Source: Artemia franciscana (lineage: Eukaryota; Arthropoda; Branchiopoda; Anostraca; Artemiidae). Taken from it: a stretch of 64,000 nt of DNA. Location: NCBI RefSeq assembly GCF_032884065.1, contig NC_088864.1:19857999-19921998 (forward strand). Direction: 5' to 3'. This document shows positions 33,423 through 45,820 of the stretch, one piece after another; position 1 is the stretch's first letter; every line of letters starts with the position of its first letter. The notes beneath the pieces were generated by a model that was given only the letters and a program-made list of their open reading frames with translations, did no database searches and was not told where the DNA came from. The translations under genes were made by a program, and so were the position numbers.

Positions 33423-36400
33423 ATCTCCACGGTGCAAAAGCATAAGTCCTATATGTTTTTCCTCCATTTGATTTAATGTATCCAGTGAACTGAAATTGAT
33501 GTAACGAGTGTTGCCAAGTTCATGAGAGTTTGTGGTAAAACTAGGAAAGAAATCTGTGAGTTTGGACCATCTCAAAAGAGGGTAAAAAGAACAAAATGAC
33601 AACCCTTAATGATAAGCTTGGAAAGTTTGCCTCTTTGTGATATAGTAAAATGTCCCTTTTTTCTTTTTAAGATCATTTAATTTCTGAAATCTGTATTGAA
33701 AAAGTGAATATAGTGAAAAATACACTTCGCGGGATAAAGGAGGCCCAAGACAGTCCATCATTTTGATTGAAAGCTTCCGTCAGTCGATTGACGTGTCCTT
33801 CAATCGACCCTCAATCTCGACCAAAGCTAATTTTAAGCTCAATCATCTTATACTCGCGGTTGAAATTTGTTTTATGTATTTTTCCCAGTATTTATCACTG
33901 GCCCTATTTCAGTGATCTGATCTTTTTAAATGCTTCTTCTTTGATTAAATACTTCTAGATCTTTTGCGTCCCTCCAACTCAAATGATTTACTAATGAATG
34001 CCAATCAGGGAATAAATGTAACAAGAGGAGGCAGGTTTGGATTGGAAACACGTTTATAACATCATTTTCTATGAATTTTGCTGCTATTCAAGTATTTTTC
34101 ATAAAGAATATGCTTTAACCAGATTCTAGCTTGTTTGGGAGAAATTGGTTATTTTCTTGTTGATGTATTCTGGTACAAATCACCTGTGAGTCCAGTCAAC
34201 CGAGATGATACCTGATCGATCATACCTGAAGTTATACAACTTAGTTCTGTCCAAAGATGGAGGGATGGATGATAGACTAGTCTATCAACAAGAGAAAATG
34301 GCATAATTTTTATTCATTACTGAAAAAGACTTGTCAGTTGTGCTTCTCACTCAGACTATCAACGAACTGTCTTGGCTTTTTCTCCAATTAGCCATGGATT
34401 GATAGCAACTTGATTTTAATTCAATTATATGTTTGTGTTTACATTTTGCTCACTAAGTTTGGAATCAGTCAAACAACAAGAAATAGGTTACAAATTGGGT
34501 GTATGGATTATATTCAACATATTTAGCAACGAAGTTGGTGTGAAATGAAAAATTATTAATAAGCCCCTTGTGTTGTATTCTGCTTAAATATAACGAAAAT
34601 TGTATTTTAGCAAGCTAGGACATGTTTTACATAAGAAGGATGATTGATCCCCAAAGGTGATTGTTTTCTGGCCATCCATCAGACCAAACCGTCGTTCAAA
34701 GATAATGGCAAGTCAAGGCTTGAAGGTGGTGTAGGGGTACCCAAGCCTCTACTAGCATATTTTTTTGTGTGACGGAAAGTGTTCTTTACGTTTCATTCAA
34801 ATATTCAAGTTCTAGGAGTAACATTAATGTCTTCTCTTTGAAGTACCTTACAAACATTCTCATCATGTTCTGTAACATTAATAGACCAAATTCATGGTGT
34901 TTTCTTTTTTCAGACAATGAACGAAAAAGAGCGAGATCGCTTTCACAAGATGGCAGAACAAGACAAGGCACGATTTGAAACAGAAATGAAAGATTACACA
35001 CCTGCAGAGGGTGCCAAAGGCAGAGGCGGGAAAGGAAGCAAACGAAAAGCCAAGAAAGATCCAAATGCTCCCAAACGTGCACTGTAAGTGTTGCCCTTTT
35101 TACCAGTTGAGAATTTCAGTTGGTGGTTTGTTCTATTTATAGTGAATTTTTATTTTTATTATGAGTTGAATTGTTTGTTAGGGATGAGAAGTGAGTAAAA
35201 ACGGTATCATGACCAGTAGCCGTGATTTGCATACTTGCCTCTGTTTCTCTTCGTTTGGGAGGAGAGGGTGGTTTGAAAATACTGCCAATTTTCGTTGATT
35301 CAGCATAATGAAATATTATAGATTTATTGTCCTCTCCTTAATGCTATCTTGTAAATCATCCGTTGTCGAGAGAGAAGGTTATAGTTCTCCAGGGACTGGA
35401 TATATGCTGTCAATTATAGGTCAGAGTTTACATTGGTGTCTGGCGAAAGTGGGTTTATGAAGTAACTTGCCATGATTAATTCTAGAAGTTACTCTAATTG
35501 ACTTATGGTCGTGTTTTTGGGAGGGGGTGGGGGCTTTTAGATACCAACAGAAAATTATGTAGTTTTATAAGCAATTTTGTTTTTATTGCTGGGTATACAT
35601 ATTAAGCTTTCTCTTATTAATTATTTAGCTCACATAGCTCAAATGGACTAAAATCGAATAGTTATGGGTATCAAGTCACAGCTAATTGTAGAAAGAGCCA
35701 AGACAGATAGTCCGATTGAGTGAGAGGCAAATCTGGCATTATCCCCCTTATTAGGATGCATAAAAATTATGTTCATTTGTGAACTGAGAAGTCTATCTAT
35801 TATCCGTCCATGCGTCTTTCCTAGGGCAGGAAAACAAAGGTGGATAGTCATAAAAACAATAATTTTTCAAGTGTTTGGTTAAATGGCATGGGTAAACGGC
35901 GGAAGTAAATATGCCTCTCTTATTGGACCAATACTTGTTTGTTATCTTTTAGTAAGCCACGCCCGCCTAGAGTCTCAGTATACGGGAATTTTTTTTTTCA
36001 AGGAAGAGGGTTGTTAAGAAAATAAATTTTATTTGATAAATTTAATGAGAAAATGCTCAGTAATGGGGGAAATACTGAGTTTTATGGTGGCTTGGGCCTC
36101 AATGTGCTTCTCTGTATTAATTTGTACCAATAAAAAAAAAATCGTTTCCCAAAAGATTTTTTTGCATCAAAACTCATTAAATGGTAAAACTTGAAATTTT
36201 GGTATTCTCTAAGAATTTGACTCCTCATTAAATCTCATTTAAAAGTTTATTTTGTCGTTTTTACAATGTAGCGTATTCATTTGTTTATGTAGAATGTGTT
36301 CTTTTTTGCTAAAAGGGAGGGGTCATTTCTAGAAAGGTCTATTTGTGATGGATTTCCAAAGTTACTTTGGTATATTCTCAGCTAGGATTAATCTTTGAAT

Positions 36401-38528
36401 CCTGTGTATCAAGACCTGTAAGCGAAATTGTCCCATGTTAAAACTACAATGCTGGAGATGATATTGCCGTCTAACATTTTTCTGCCCTTCCTAATGGTGT
36501 ATGGGGACTCGGTACAGCTCTATGTTAAATTCTTTCCTAATGTTGAAAAAGAAAGAGTCAAAATGTTCAATAGCATTTTTCTTTTAATGAGTTGGAGAAG
36601 TATGAGAATTTTGCTCTCGGGTTGCGATATGCTGCTGAGCTGTACCTTCGCTAAAGTATTATCCCCTTAGCTTCATTATTATTATTTTTAGATCTGCTTT
36701 CTTCTGGTTTTGTAATGATGAAAGATCAAAAGTGAAGGCTGATCAACCTGGTCTTGGTGTGGGGGATGTTGCAAAGGAACTTGGAAGGAGGTGGGCCGAT
36801 GTTGATGAAAAGGCAAAGAAGAGATATGAAGAAATGGCCAGCAAGGACAAGAAAAGATATGAAGTGGTATGTTGCTGTTTAATGTTTTAAAACGGCTTGT
36901 TTCTTGGTGTATTTATCTGTTTTTGCCTATATTAGTTTTGTACTGAAATTACCATAGATTAGTTACCAAAAAAAATTCCCTAGTGACAGAAGAAAATGAG
37001 ACTATTGTTTTTTTTTTTATTTTATCACCATGGACTATGGTATTTACATATTTATTATTGGAAACAACGGGAAGCTTATATAAAATAAGAACTTTTACTG
37101 CAACTACCACAAAACAAAAAAACAGGAAGTAAGGCGAAAATGAGAAAACCAGGTAAATGAAAAAGAATATGTACATATACCAAATATATTTGACAGTTTG
37201 TCAGATATTTAACTGATTATAAAAAAAGTTGTCGTGTTGATGGCCAGCAGCTAAATTTGACAAAAATAAAATAAAAAATAAGTTTCTGTTTGATCTATCA
37301 GTCTTCCGTGAAATTGGGGCCAAGAGATATGGGATCTCGAGACCCTTTGGAGATACTGTTTCTAAAAATTATATCCAATAATTATTTCATACTTTAAAAT
37401 GTTGTGTGTAATTAATCACTAATATAATACGAATGGCAATTCGGAGGGATACAGGAGGTTATTTGAGTCTAGTTGTATTAAAATCATGTCGTCAGCTACG
37501 TGAAAAGAACAACGAGATGATAGGTATTTTTCTTCAATGTGCAGGGTTTAATGCCAAAAGATATCTGGCTAAGAATTTTATTTCAAGTAGAATTGTTCAA
37601 CCTTGTTTTTCAGAAGTAGCAGTTCCACTTCAACCTCCCAGTTTGTATAGTTAGTTGAGGTTTGGAAGATGGAAGTACATTACCTCTCATAGATGAATCT
37701 CGCCCATATTTTTCTGTTGATTAAATAATTTATTACTTTCTAAAAAAAAAAGGAGAGGACAGGCAGACAAGATCTTCGCTTTTGGTTTAAGTGTAAAAGA
37801 ACTTGTAACATTTTGGAGTTCCTATGATATCGCGTGAAAAGTAATATCGCACAACCGACTTACTTCTCTTTGAAGCTTGTCCATCATTTGTCTACTGCCC
37901 CATGGTTCCGAAATCCTCTTTTCATTCTTTTAGAGTGAGCTCAATGACCTAGTGAGATGCTTTCAAAAGACAGCATAAGTTACTATTAAGCCTGAATGCT
38001 GCTATTAATTGGGTATTTACTCAGTTTTTCTCCTAAAAGGACTATCAGGTTTATTGTAATGATTGTTACTTCCGAAGTGCTTTGTCATAGAATTTGGTTT
38101 CACAGGATGTTGCAGATTTGCTGATTCGCGTGAAATGGCTTAAAAGCTGTCTTATTGCATAATGGAAGTAAATTTGAATCTATTTGTATCGGATACTAGT
38201 TGACACAGAAATAAATCTACAATGATTAAGAAATTCAAATATTAAAAACATCAATGGAGGTGGAGGGTGTTTCAAAACTAGCCATATTGTGGGGTGAGAA
38301 TGGAGATAATGCAAAATATCCTTGCTTATTTTGTTTGTTTCATTAGAAGAGCCAGTGATTCGAACTGGACAATGGTTGACTGGCCTCCTCGGGACTGGGG
38401 ACAGTGCTATTATTACCTCTCCATATTAATTTGAGCTTGTAAAAGTTTGTCAAATCACTGCAAAGAAATGTGGATTGTTTTTTGTATTTTTGAAGTTCGT
38501 AAGTCATTTTAGAACTTGGACCTTTGTG

Positions 38529-38612
<84 letters not shown>

Positions 38613-40019
38613 CCCTCGCAGCTGAAGAATTCGGATACTGTAATTTGTCTGCTTGTTCAGATTTGTCTCCTTTCCCTCTGTGTAATTTTACGTGCCCCAC
38701 ATACAAAGAGCTTGAATCTGTGGAAGAAATAACATGCAAATTCTGTGGAATTCATAGAATTAAATTGGAAGCCCAGAAAATACAACCAAAAAGAAGAACA
38801 AATAGCTTGGGAAATTTTACTATGCATGCTTATCATGAAGGAGTTATCATGTCTCTTTTCAAACAAGATCTTTGTGTTTTTCTTGTTTGAATGTTGTTGA
38901 ACTTACGGTTTTGTGATATTATAAAAGTACTTATTGTCTGTTCTGTATTCTTACTTGGTTAGAATAATAAACGTTGCCAGACTCTCGACTGACTTTCAAC
39001 TGGTCTATGTGATTCTTCTCAAGTTTCACACCTTTAGTGTACTTAGAAAAGCTCATTGTTTTACATTTTTGTAATACAAAATGGGCGGATTTTTTCCTTA
39101 AAACAGTTTAGTAGCGGAAATGTCATTTTCACACAAAAGTCAAAAAAGGACTTGATTAATACATTATTGATACTGTCGACTTTCCTTGCATTTTGGCTGC
39201 AACAAATCGCTATCTACGTGAAAACTGTAGATGGCTCAATCTATCCCAAGTTTTCTGTCGTCAATTAAGCCTGTTTGAAACTTATTTTCAACTTTAAGTA
39301 CCGAGGACATCAAAACCACCACTCTTTGCCTTCTGGAACCATCTAAGGTCTCTTCACACTCGAACACTAATGTTCATATATATTTTTTTTCTTTTTGATT
39401 GATTGTTTCATAATTATGAGATTCTTATGGCAGTACCACTGTTGCCATGTGTACCATGATAGTGTTTGAGCGAAACTTATTAGTTAAATTTTACAATATT
39501 TTTTGTCCCCATAACCCAAATACAGTATTAACAACTTTTTAATGTCGAAGATAACTACACCTTCAAATGAAAGCTATATCTTAAGCTGTTTCGTGCCATT
39601 TATTTTTAGCCTATTTCTTGCTGCTCATGTTCATCTCTTAAAATTTCATACCCTCTGTAACTAAAAACTTCACAACTGCATCTGGAGCTCTTCTTCATTG
39701 ATTCCTGTCATTCCCTTTCTTTTTCTAAGATGTATATATTTTTCGTAAGTTTCTATTTAATCATTTGACAAAATCAGTTTTCATTGCTGTTGATATTTAA
39801 AGCTTGTTACTAATTCTGTATGTTCGGTTTGAAAAACTATGCTGTTTTGGCGTTACAACTGCTTTTCTGTTTAACTGCGTTTATTTGGTTACATTTTAAT
39901 TTTTGTTCTTGCAGGAAATAGCTGCTTACAAAAAGAAACTAGCTGCCCCTGCCAAGAACGGTGCCGCGGCAGAGGATGAAGATGAAGAAGATGAGGAGGA
40001 GGAAGAGGATGACGAGTAA
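31607..40019 (+). CDS. HMGB (high mobility group box) chromatin protein, four coding exons, 200 residues
   Basis: An abundant nuclear protein that binds and bends DNA through two HMG boxes, related to vertebrate HMGB1/2 and insect Dsp1. Exons 31607-31759, 34914-35083, 36692-36866 and 39915-40019 join with phases 0, 2 and 0. Box A spans about residues 10-81 ([20 protein letters not shown]). A basic linker ([17 protein letters not shown]) leads to box B ([15 protein letters not shown] to about residue 174). An acidic tail of 15 residues (186-200) closes the protein. Cysteines 24, 46 and 115 match the three redox-sensitive cysteines of HMGB1. All introns have GT-AG ends. Length and order fit the family, and the frame is intact. 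The acidic tail is shorter than in vertebrate HMGB1. Confidence 0.96.
33375..33418. repeat. Poly(T) run of 44
   Basis: Uninterrupted T run within an HMGB intron. It could be the poly(A) tail of a - strand insertion, but no coding or SINE body was recognised next to it. The length may be inexact because such runs assemble poorly. Confidence 0.9.
34236..34440 (+). repeat. Dispersed ~200-bp repeat family, copy 2
   Basis: Same blocks in the same order as at 12214-12420, including GGATGATAGACTA and CTCACTCAGACTATC, with scattered substitutions and indels. Confidence 0.6.
34914..35083 (+). CDS. HMGB coding exon 2 (end of box A and linker)
   Basis: Acceptor TTTCTTTTTTCAG, donor GTAAGT. It encodes [20 protein letters not shown] and the glycine/lysine linker, ending in a split leucine codon (CT/A). 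Confidence 0.95.
35640..35860 (-). repeat. Dispersed ~200-bp repeat family, copy 3 (inverted)
   Basis: Reverse complement of the same family. On the - strand it reads TTTTCCTGCCCTAGG, GGATAATAGATAG, CTCTCACTCAATCGGACTAT and TGTCTTGGCTCTTTC. Two copies in opposite orientation flank HMGB coding exon 2. Confidence 0.6.
36692..36866 (+). CDS. HMGB coding exon 3 (box B)
   Basis: Acceptor ATTATTATTTTTAG, donor GTATGT. It encodes [28 protein letters not shown] and [16 protein letters not shown], the core of the second HMG box. Confidence 0.95.
38532..38611. repeat. (TA)n microsatellite
   Basis: About 40 TA units in the last HMGB intron. Confidence 0.95.
39915..40019 (+). CDS. HMGB coding exon 4 (acidic tail and stop)
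   Basis: Acceptor TTGTTCTTGCAG. It encodes [16 protein letters not shown] and a run of aspartate and glutamate, stopping with TAA at 40017-40019. Confidence 0.95.
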   Translation, partial: EIAAYKKKLAAPAKNGAAAEDEDEEDEEEEEDDE

Positions 40020-40265
40020 ATAGTTGATATGAACCGTCCCTTGTGTGAGTGGTTTTTTGAAGTGAGAATGTGAAAAACAGTACAATTTAAAGTGTTCTTT
40101 TTTAATTTAGAAGTTTGAAAGTGTTTTAATTCTTTTTTTTTGTCTTTTATAGAAGAAAGTGAAGCTCAGATTGTAAAATATGTCGCCGAACGGATTCGTT
40201 TAGAAACTGGTTTTTCTTGATATAAAAAAATGGATTTTTGCAATAAAAGATTTTCTGGAAATACT
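40020..40265 (+). other. HMGB 3' UTR with AATAAA signal
   Basis: AT-rich trailer. The polyadenylation hexamer AATAAA is at 40242-40247, so cleavage is expected about 10-25 bases later. No intron signals are seen inside it. Confidence 0.75.
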
Positions 40266-41690
40266 CTTTCAACGGGTCTTGGGAAGGATGCTCCTGCATT
40301 ACTTCCTTTGCATTGTCATATCCGAATTTTATTTTTTTAAATTTTTTTTTTTTTTTTGAAACCTTATTAAAAAGTAGGGAGACGGGGTCAGAAAATTCAA
40401 GATGCTATCTCTGGTACCTAGGATTCCTCATTGCAAATTTTGTGTTGATCAGCTTAGACTACTTGGGATGGAGTAGGAGCGTGAGTAGATGTGTTGGCTT
40501 CAGGCGGTTTGGTGCTGCAGCGAACTGCTAGTAGTTGTAATAACTTTGACTACTGCTTTCTCATCTCTAAATTGAAGTCTTAATTTTATTGCTCAAGGTT
40601 AATGCTCCCTGTAATTTATGTGATTCCGCAAGAAGTCTGCAGCTATAACTTGAACCAAGAGGACATGATACATTAACAATTGGATTTAATAATTTTAGAT
40701 CTCACCACCGCGCTAGAGTTGTGGCAACATTTTATCCAACGATTGGACGAAAATTGGATAATTACATAATCAATACATGAAACAGGTCGTGAACCTCAGG
40801 ATGCTTCAAATTTTTTAAACAAATTGTCTTTCTATGAAGTACTTGCTTAACTGATGTTGGTAAAGGTGCATCTACAATCAGGATAATATTTGGTGGAAGT
40901 TAATGGTTTGAGCGTGGGCATTTTGTTTGTAAATTTCAGGTTTACTTCGCTTTTGAAGAGAATGTGTTGTCATGTTTCTATTAGTCAATTTATGGTCTAC
41001 AATTCGGATTGCTATGTTGCTTCCATGTGCATTCTATGCGTCTCAATATTATTGCAAAGGTTTGTGTTCTGAAATAAGCTTGATCTTACACTGACACCAG
41101 AGTTGGTGGCTTTTTACAAGGATCGCGGTTTCTAATCAGATCTTGAAGCGTGATTGATTACTTTTAGAACAAGTTGTGTGTTGATAGACTTTGCTATCAC
41201 TGCAGACTTTTCAATATAACGGACGTGTATGTGGTAAGCAACGTGATTGGAAACCGATTATATTTTTCTGAGATAGAGAATCGAGTAGCTTCTTTATTTC
41301 CTGAAAATCAGTTAAAATTCTAAGTTGAAGTTTTCGTAAGTATCGGAGCAGTTTGGGAATCCGGGAAGGTATATTGTTGACAGCGATTCAATTATTACTG
41401 CCAGTTCAGCTGTCAAAACTGAGTAGTTCAATGGAAGACGCTTGTGAATTGTCAGGGAGGTAGCGGGAGTTATTGGTCCAGCGGCGGGTTTATTACCTAC
41501 TATGGATCTATCGCTGTAAAAAAGTGAATGATTTTTTAAACCTGTGGTTTTTGATTATTTTTTTTTCTTAAAAATTTGGCCCTGGTTAGTTCATGAGGGA
41601 TATTTTTGTTTTTTTCTTGTATAAACTCAAGACAGACGTTTGTTGGCCAAACTTTCATGGACAGAAAATTTGAAAGGAAGATGTACTCCG
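40266..41690. other. Non-coding, nothing recognised
   Basis: Spacer behind the HMGB gene. Open frames are short and lack splice or family signals. Confidence 0.45.
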
Positions 41691-41699
41691 GATTTAACT

Positions 41700-44040
41700 G
41701 TTGTCTAGCGCCCCCATGACGGAGTGAAAATTGCTTGTCGCTCTACATGAGACTGAATTCTGGTATAATGTTTGAGAGGTATTTCATTTTTATTTAGTAT
41801 CAACTACTAACATATAAACATCCCCTCCAAATGTCTTAGCATGATAAGGAGGAAGGATAGTTAAAAAGGTTTGGCTATTCTCGCTTATAGACGCAACTTC
41901 TGAGTCGTTTCTAATTCGGACAAGTTTCTATGACTGTAAGCAACTATTCCACTTTTGGCCCTGTCTATTGTTCATGGAATCTATTAAAAAGGTTGATGGG
42001 TTTCTCCATTTTGTAGAAGATAGTTTTTTGTGAATTTCAGGCGTGCCTTATGTAACTTCAACTTTCTTATAAGTCCACTAATGGTTGATTGTCAAGCCTA
42101 GTATTTTTGATTTTTTAACTAATTCAAGTCTCTCATAATCAACTGAGGTATTGGAGGGATTTTTTTTGTTATTGAACATTATCGTTTTTAAGCAGAGTTT
42201 AACTTACTTTTGCTTCCTACTGCTTATAAATGTTGATAGTCTTGTGTTCTTCCTTAGAAATTTGAGCTCAGAGACAAGGAAGAGCAATTGGTTGAGTAGT
42301 GATCCTCGGGGTGACTCACTGTGAAGCCTTCAAGTAGGGGAGGTAGCTTCATCGATCGTATCTTTGAAAGTTCTATCATTCAATAAGTCAGATGGGAAAT
42401 GGATGAGCTTGTATGTCAAGTCCATTGTCTTTAAAATCTGACATAGCTTCTTTTCTAGTATTTTGCCAAAAGTGATTTAAAGTGATCAAATGCTGCTACG
42501 AGGACTGTTTTTGTTTTAGTATTATTTATAGTTTCCTCAGGCATAAGAAAACAGTCAATTGTGTTGAAGCCTTTCCTAAAACTGCACTATTGTTTCGGAT
42601 AAAAGGTCATTGTATTCACAAAACCACTCAAGTCTTCTTTATCATCTTTTCCACCATTTTATCAAGGACTGACTGAAAGTATTTAGGTCTGTGAGATTAA
42701 ACAGCCACCCTTCTGGTGGCTTACTCGGTTTTTTCATGAGAGTAATTTTTGGCTTTTCAAAATCTTAGGAAATGTATTTAGTTTCTAAGCTTTATTATAT
42801 ATATATATATATATATATTAATTAGGGTTCTGAATTAATCAGCATAGAGTAACCTGTCTCATCCTCTCCAGATGCCGAGTCCAAATTCACTCTTTCCAAT
42901 ACTTCGACAAGCTTTCTTTTTTCAAGAGCTTGTCGAAATGAAAGAAGGGAATGTATTGGGTCTGATTGCAAGGAGCTATTCATGTTTTACTTATAAAATT
43001 GGTCCATGTTGTCTATTTTTCTCTTCTATTTACTATCCTTGGAATCTTTAGACCCATTTATAATGTATACTTGGCTAATACTCAGTTCGACTTATTTGCA
43101 ATATGTTAAGGCTTAGTCAACTAAAGTTTCGTATTCCATGGTTGCATAGGAAAATTTGAGTAATGAGGTGAGCATGTATATATTTAGAAAAAGGATTTTT
43201 AAATTCTCGAATGAAGTTTTTCCATCCCACAGTGCAAGAACTGAGATTTCATCGTCTTTTTCAAGTTTAGGTCAATTTTGTCGTAAAAAGGCAAATGAGC
43301 TTGTTGTTGCAGATAGCCGGTTCTTCTTTTCAGCCGTAAATTTAACGCTAGCTTTTATTCCTACTAATGACCTTTAACACTATGAGGGGTTAGTAAGAAA
43401 CCACTTCCAAATTATAAATCAGTTTAAGTGGATAATTTCCTTGGTTGTAACTCTTTGTGTAGAGTTGTTGGAAACGCTTGTTTTTCCCTGAGAACAAAAA
43501 AGACAATTAATGCTATCTAAGTTACCAAGGAAAATCACGAAGATAGACTCATGCTGTGAAGAAAAATAAGCTCGTTGATTTTGCAATTCAGGAGCAAAAC
43601 AGTTAATTCAAAAGTTGTTTGCCTTCTTCTCAAAATTGATAGTTAAAATTAGAATGGCGACAAAAAATTGAAGGTATTTTAGCTGTAAATGTATTGACTT
43701 ATTTCATTTTAAGTACAGATGGCATTGTAGATTTTGTAAAACTGGCCGTCAGCAATATTGTTTGTAATTTCTCTGGTGGTATTTGTTTTAATTCAACATC
43801 AATCGTTGATGACGGCACTTAATGGAGTGAAAATTTTCGAAATTAACTTTTCGCTGATTCTTTTACCATGAACCTCAAATAACTATTTTTTTGTCAGTCA
43901 AAAGGTGATTTCCACGGAAATAAATAACTTCAGTGCATAATGACTAGAATAATTCTTAAACCGCACTGATCCTTCATCTGCAAGTAAAATGATATGAAAA
44001 TATCATTCTAATTATATTCTAATTTATATTATATCTATAT
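41700..44040 (-). pseudogene. LINE reverse-transcriptase relic (jockey/CR1-like), antisense
   Basis: Read on the - strand in shifting frames. A segment VDLDSASGEDETGYSML-like (near 42900) corresponds to the RT finger motif. PEGWLFNLTDLN and SVLDKMVEKMIKKT follow (near 42700-42640), then LEWFCEYNDLL (near 42600), DEATSPT with PRGSLLNQLLFLV (near 42340-42270, motif B) and ERLELVKKSKILGLTIN (near 42110). A (TA)n run interrupts it at about 42796-42819. Upstream, up to about 44040, there are weak endonuclease-like scraps. It is heavily decayed. Confidence 0.6.
42796..42819. repeat. Short (TA)n run
   Basis: About 12 TA units inside the antisense LINE relic. Confidence 0.9.
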
Positions 44041-44045
44041 TTTTT

Positions 44046-44895
44046 ATATTTATTAATATTTTTTTAGTTTTCTTTTTCTCTTATTTTTCAGTTTTTTTCC
44101 TTTTTTTTAGTTTTTCCTTTTTAGTTTTTAGTTTTTTTTTGTTTTTTACCTTTTTTTAGTTTTTTTAGTTTTTTAGCTTTTTTAGTTTTTTTATTAGTTT
44201 TTAGTTTTTTTTTTAGTTTTTGCCTTTTTTTAGTTTTTTCAGTTTTTTTTAGTTTTTAGTTTTTTACCTTTTTTTAGTTTTTTTTAGTTTTTTAGCTTTT
44301 TTAGTTTTTTTTCTTTTTAGTTTTTTTTTGAAGTTTTTACCTTTTTTAGTTTTTTTTCTTCTTTTGTATTAGTGTGAAATAATTCAGACCTCATATGCGG
44401 ACAAACACGACGTCACTCGACAGACAGACAGACAGACATAACCCACAAACAACTTATTTTTATATATATTTATTCATATTTTTTTAGTTTTCTTTTTCTC
44501 TTTTATTTTTCAGTTTTTTCCTTTTTTTAGTTTTTTTCTTTTTTAGTTTTTAGTTTTTTTTAGTTTTTTACCTTTTTTTAGTTTTTTTTAGTTTTTTTAG
44601 TTTTTTAGCTTTTTTAGTTTTTTTATTAGTTTTTATTTTTTTTTGTAGTTTTTGCCTTTTTTTTATTTTTTTCAGTTTTGTTTTAGTTATTAGATTTTTA
44701 CCTTTTTTTAGTTTTTTTTTAGTTTTTTAGCTTTTTTAGTTTTTTTTTCTTTTTAGTTTTTTTTTGTAGTTTTTACCTTTTTTAGTTTTTTTCTTCTTTT
44801 GTATTAGTGTGAAATAATTCAGACGTCATATGCGGACAAACATGACGTCACCTGATCCACAGATCCACACACAGACAACTTATTTTTATATATAT
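44046..44895. repeat. Duplicated (TTTTTAG)-rich block with a conserved 50-bp core
   Basis: Two units of about 430 bases. Each begins TATTTTTTTAGTTTTCTTTT, continues as an irregular array of T4-8 runs separated by AG, CC or GC, and ends with a unique core: GTGTGAAATAATTCAGAC, CATATGCGGACAAACA, GACGTCAC. Cores lie near 44367-44418 and 44802-44855. Each is followed by a short CAGACA-type stretch and CAACTTATTTTTATATAT. Confidence 0.85.
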
Positions 44896-45103
44896 AGATA
44901 TGCCTGTCCATGGATTATTCTTTATGGTTGATTGTGTATGGCTATGCTGTTTGACCTATATGATTGTATGGATGAGTAGGGTTAAGACTTCATTCAAGTG
45001 CTGGTCTATATTAATCACTAATTTAGGAAAACAGTTTTCCTTTTCTCCTTCTGTCTCTTTTTTTTTATGTGTTTGTGCTGTTGCATTGATGATTTCTCTT
45101 TTC

Positions 45104-45105
<2 letters not shown>

Positions 45106-45162
<57 letters not shown>
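45106..45162. repeat. (TA)n microsatellite
   Basis: About 28 TA units. Confidence 0.95.
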
Positions 45163-45168
<6 letters not shown>

Positions 45169-45359
45169 TAATCGTAGAGAAACATCAGTTATTATGTAGG
45201 ACAAGTTCAAACAAAAAGTTGTATGATGAAAAAATACTATACAACGGGTAGAAAATTATCTTCTGATGGTGAAGATTACCGACTTTTTGCGTTTATAAAG
45301 GCTCCCAGGCGTAAAGTCGAGAAATTTGGGTCTGTGTTAACTACTACTGACAACTCACT

Positions 45360-45820
45360 GCAGCGCCAAGCCGTCTGAGGACAAGCAGCTAAACGAGTTG
45401 TTTGGGACAACATGTCCTAGCCTTCGAAAACATGTGCCTTAGGAGAATCCTGAACATATCATGGCAGGAAAAGGTCGCCAACATAGAAGTTCGCCGACGA
45501 ACCGGTCAGCCATTAGTTACTGATCTTCTGAAACTAGGAGATTAGGAGATGGACATACCTTGGCCACATTCTCCGTATGCCAAAAGATTGACTCCCAAAT
45601 ACATTATATGAGTAGCGCCCCGAGGGGAGGCGAAAAAGAGGTCGACCAAGACACACCTTACTACAATAGTATGACCGAGAACTGAGTAATGCGGAGATGT
45701 CTCTTCAATCACAGTGGGATGACGTGACGGCTGCAGATCAGCTCCGAGATGTCTGACGAGGTTTCGTAGACGCCCTATACAACACCCCTGGCTCTGGAGG
45801 ATCTAAGGTAAGGTAAGGAT
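45360..45820 (+). mobile_element. LINE 3'-end fragment with (GGTAA)n tail
   Basis: Reads CLRRILNISWQEKV, IEVRRRTGQP, RRWTYLGHILRMPKD, RGRPRHTLLQ and GFVDALYN across frames. This is the characteristic C-terminal end of a widespread group of LINE endonuclease-reverse transcriptases. It ends in CTAAGGTAAGGTAAGG, a simple-repeat tail. All RT motifs are missing, so it is a strongly 5'-truncated copy with stops. Confidence 0.75.

Noticed and set aside
38516-38890. Open frames rich in Tyr-Ile across (TA)n runs (also at 31192-31494, 44900-45210, 57387-57686)
   Set aside because: The repeating Tyr-Ile is the translation of a TA microsatellite. Flanking residues show no family resemblance and no splice context.
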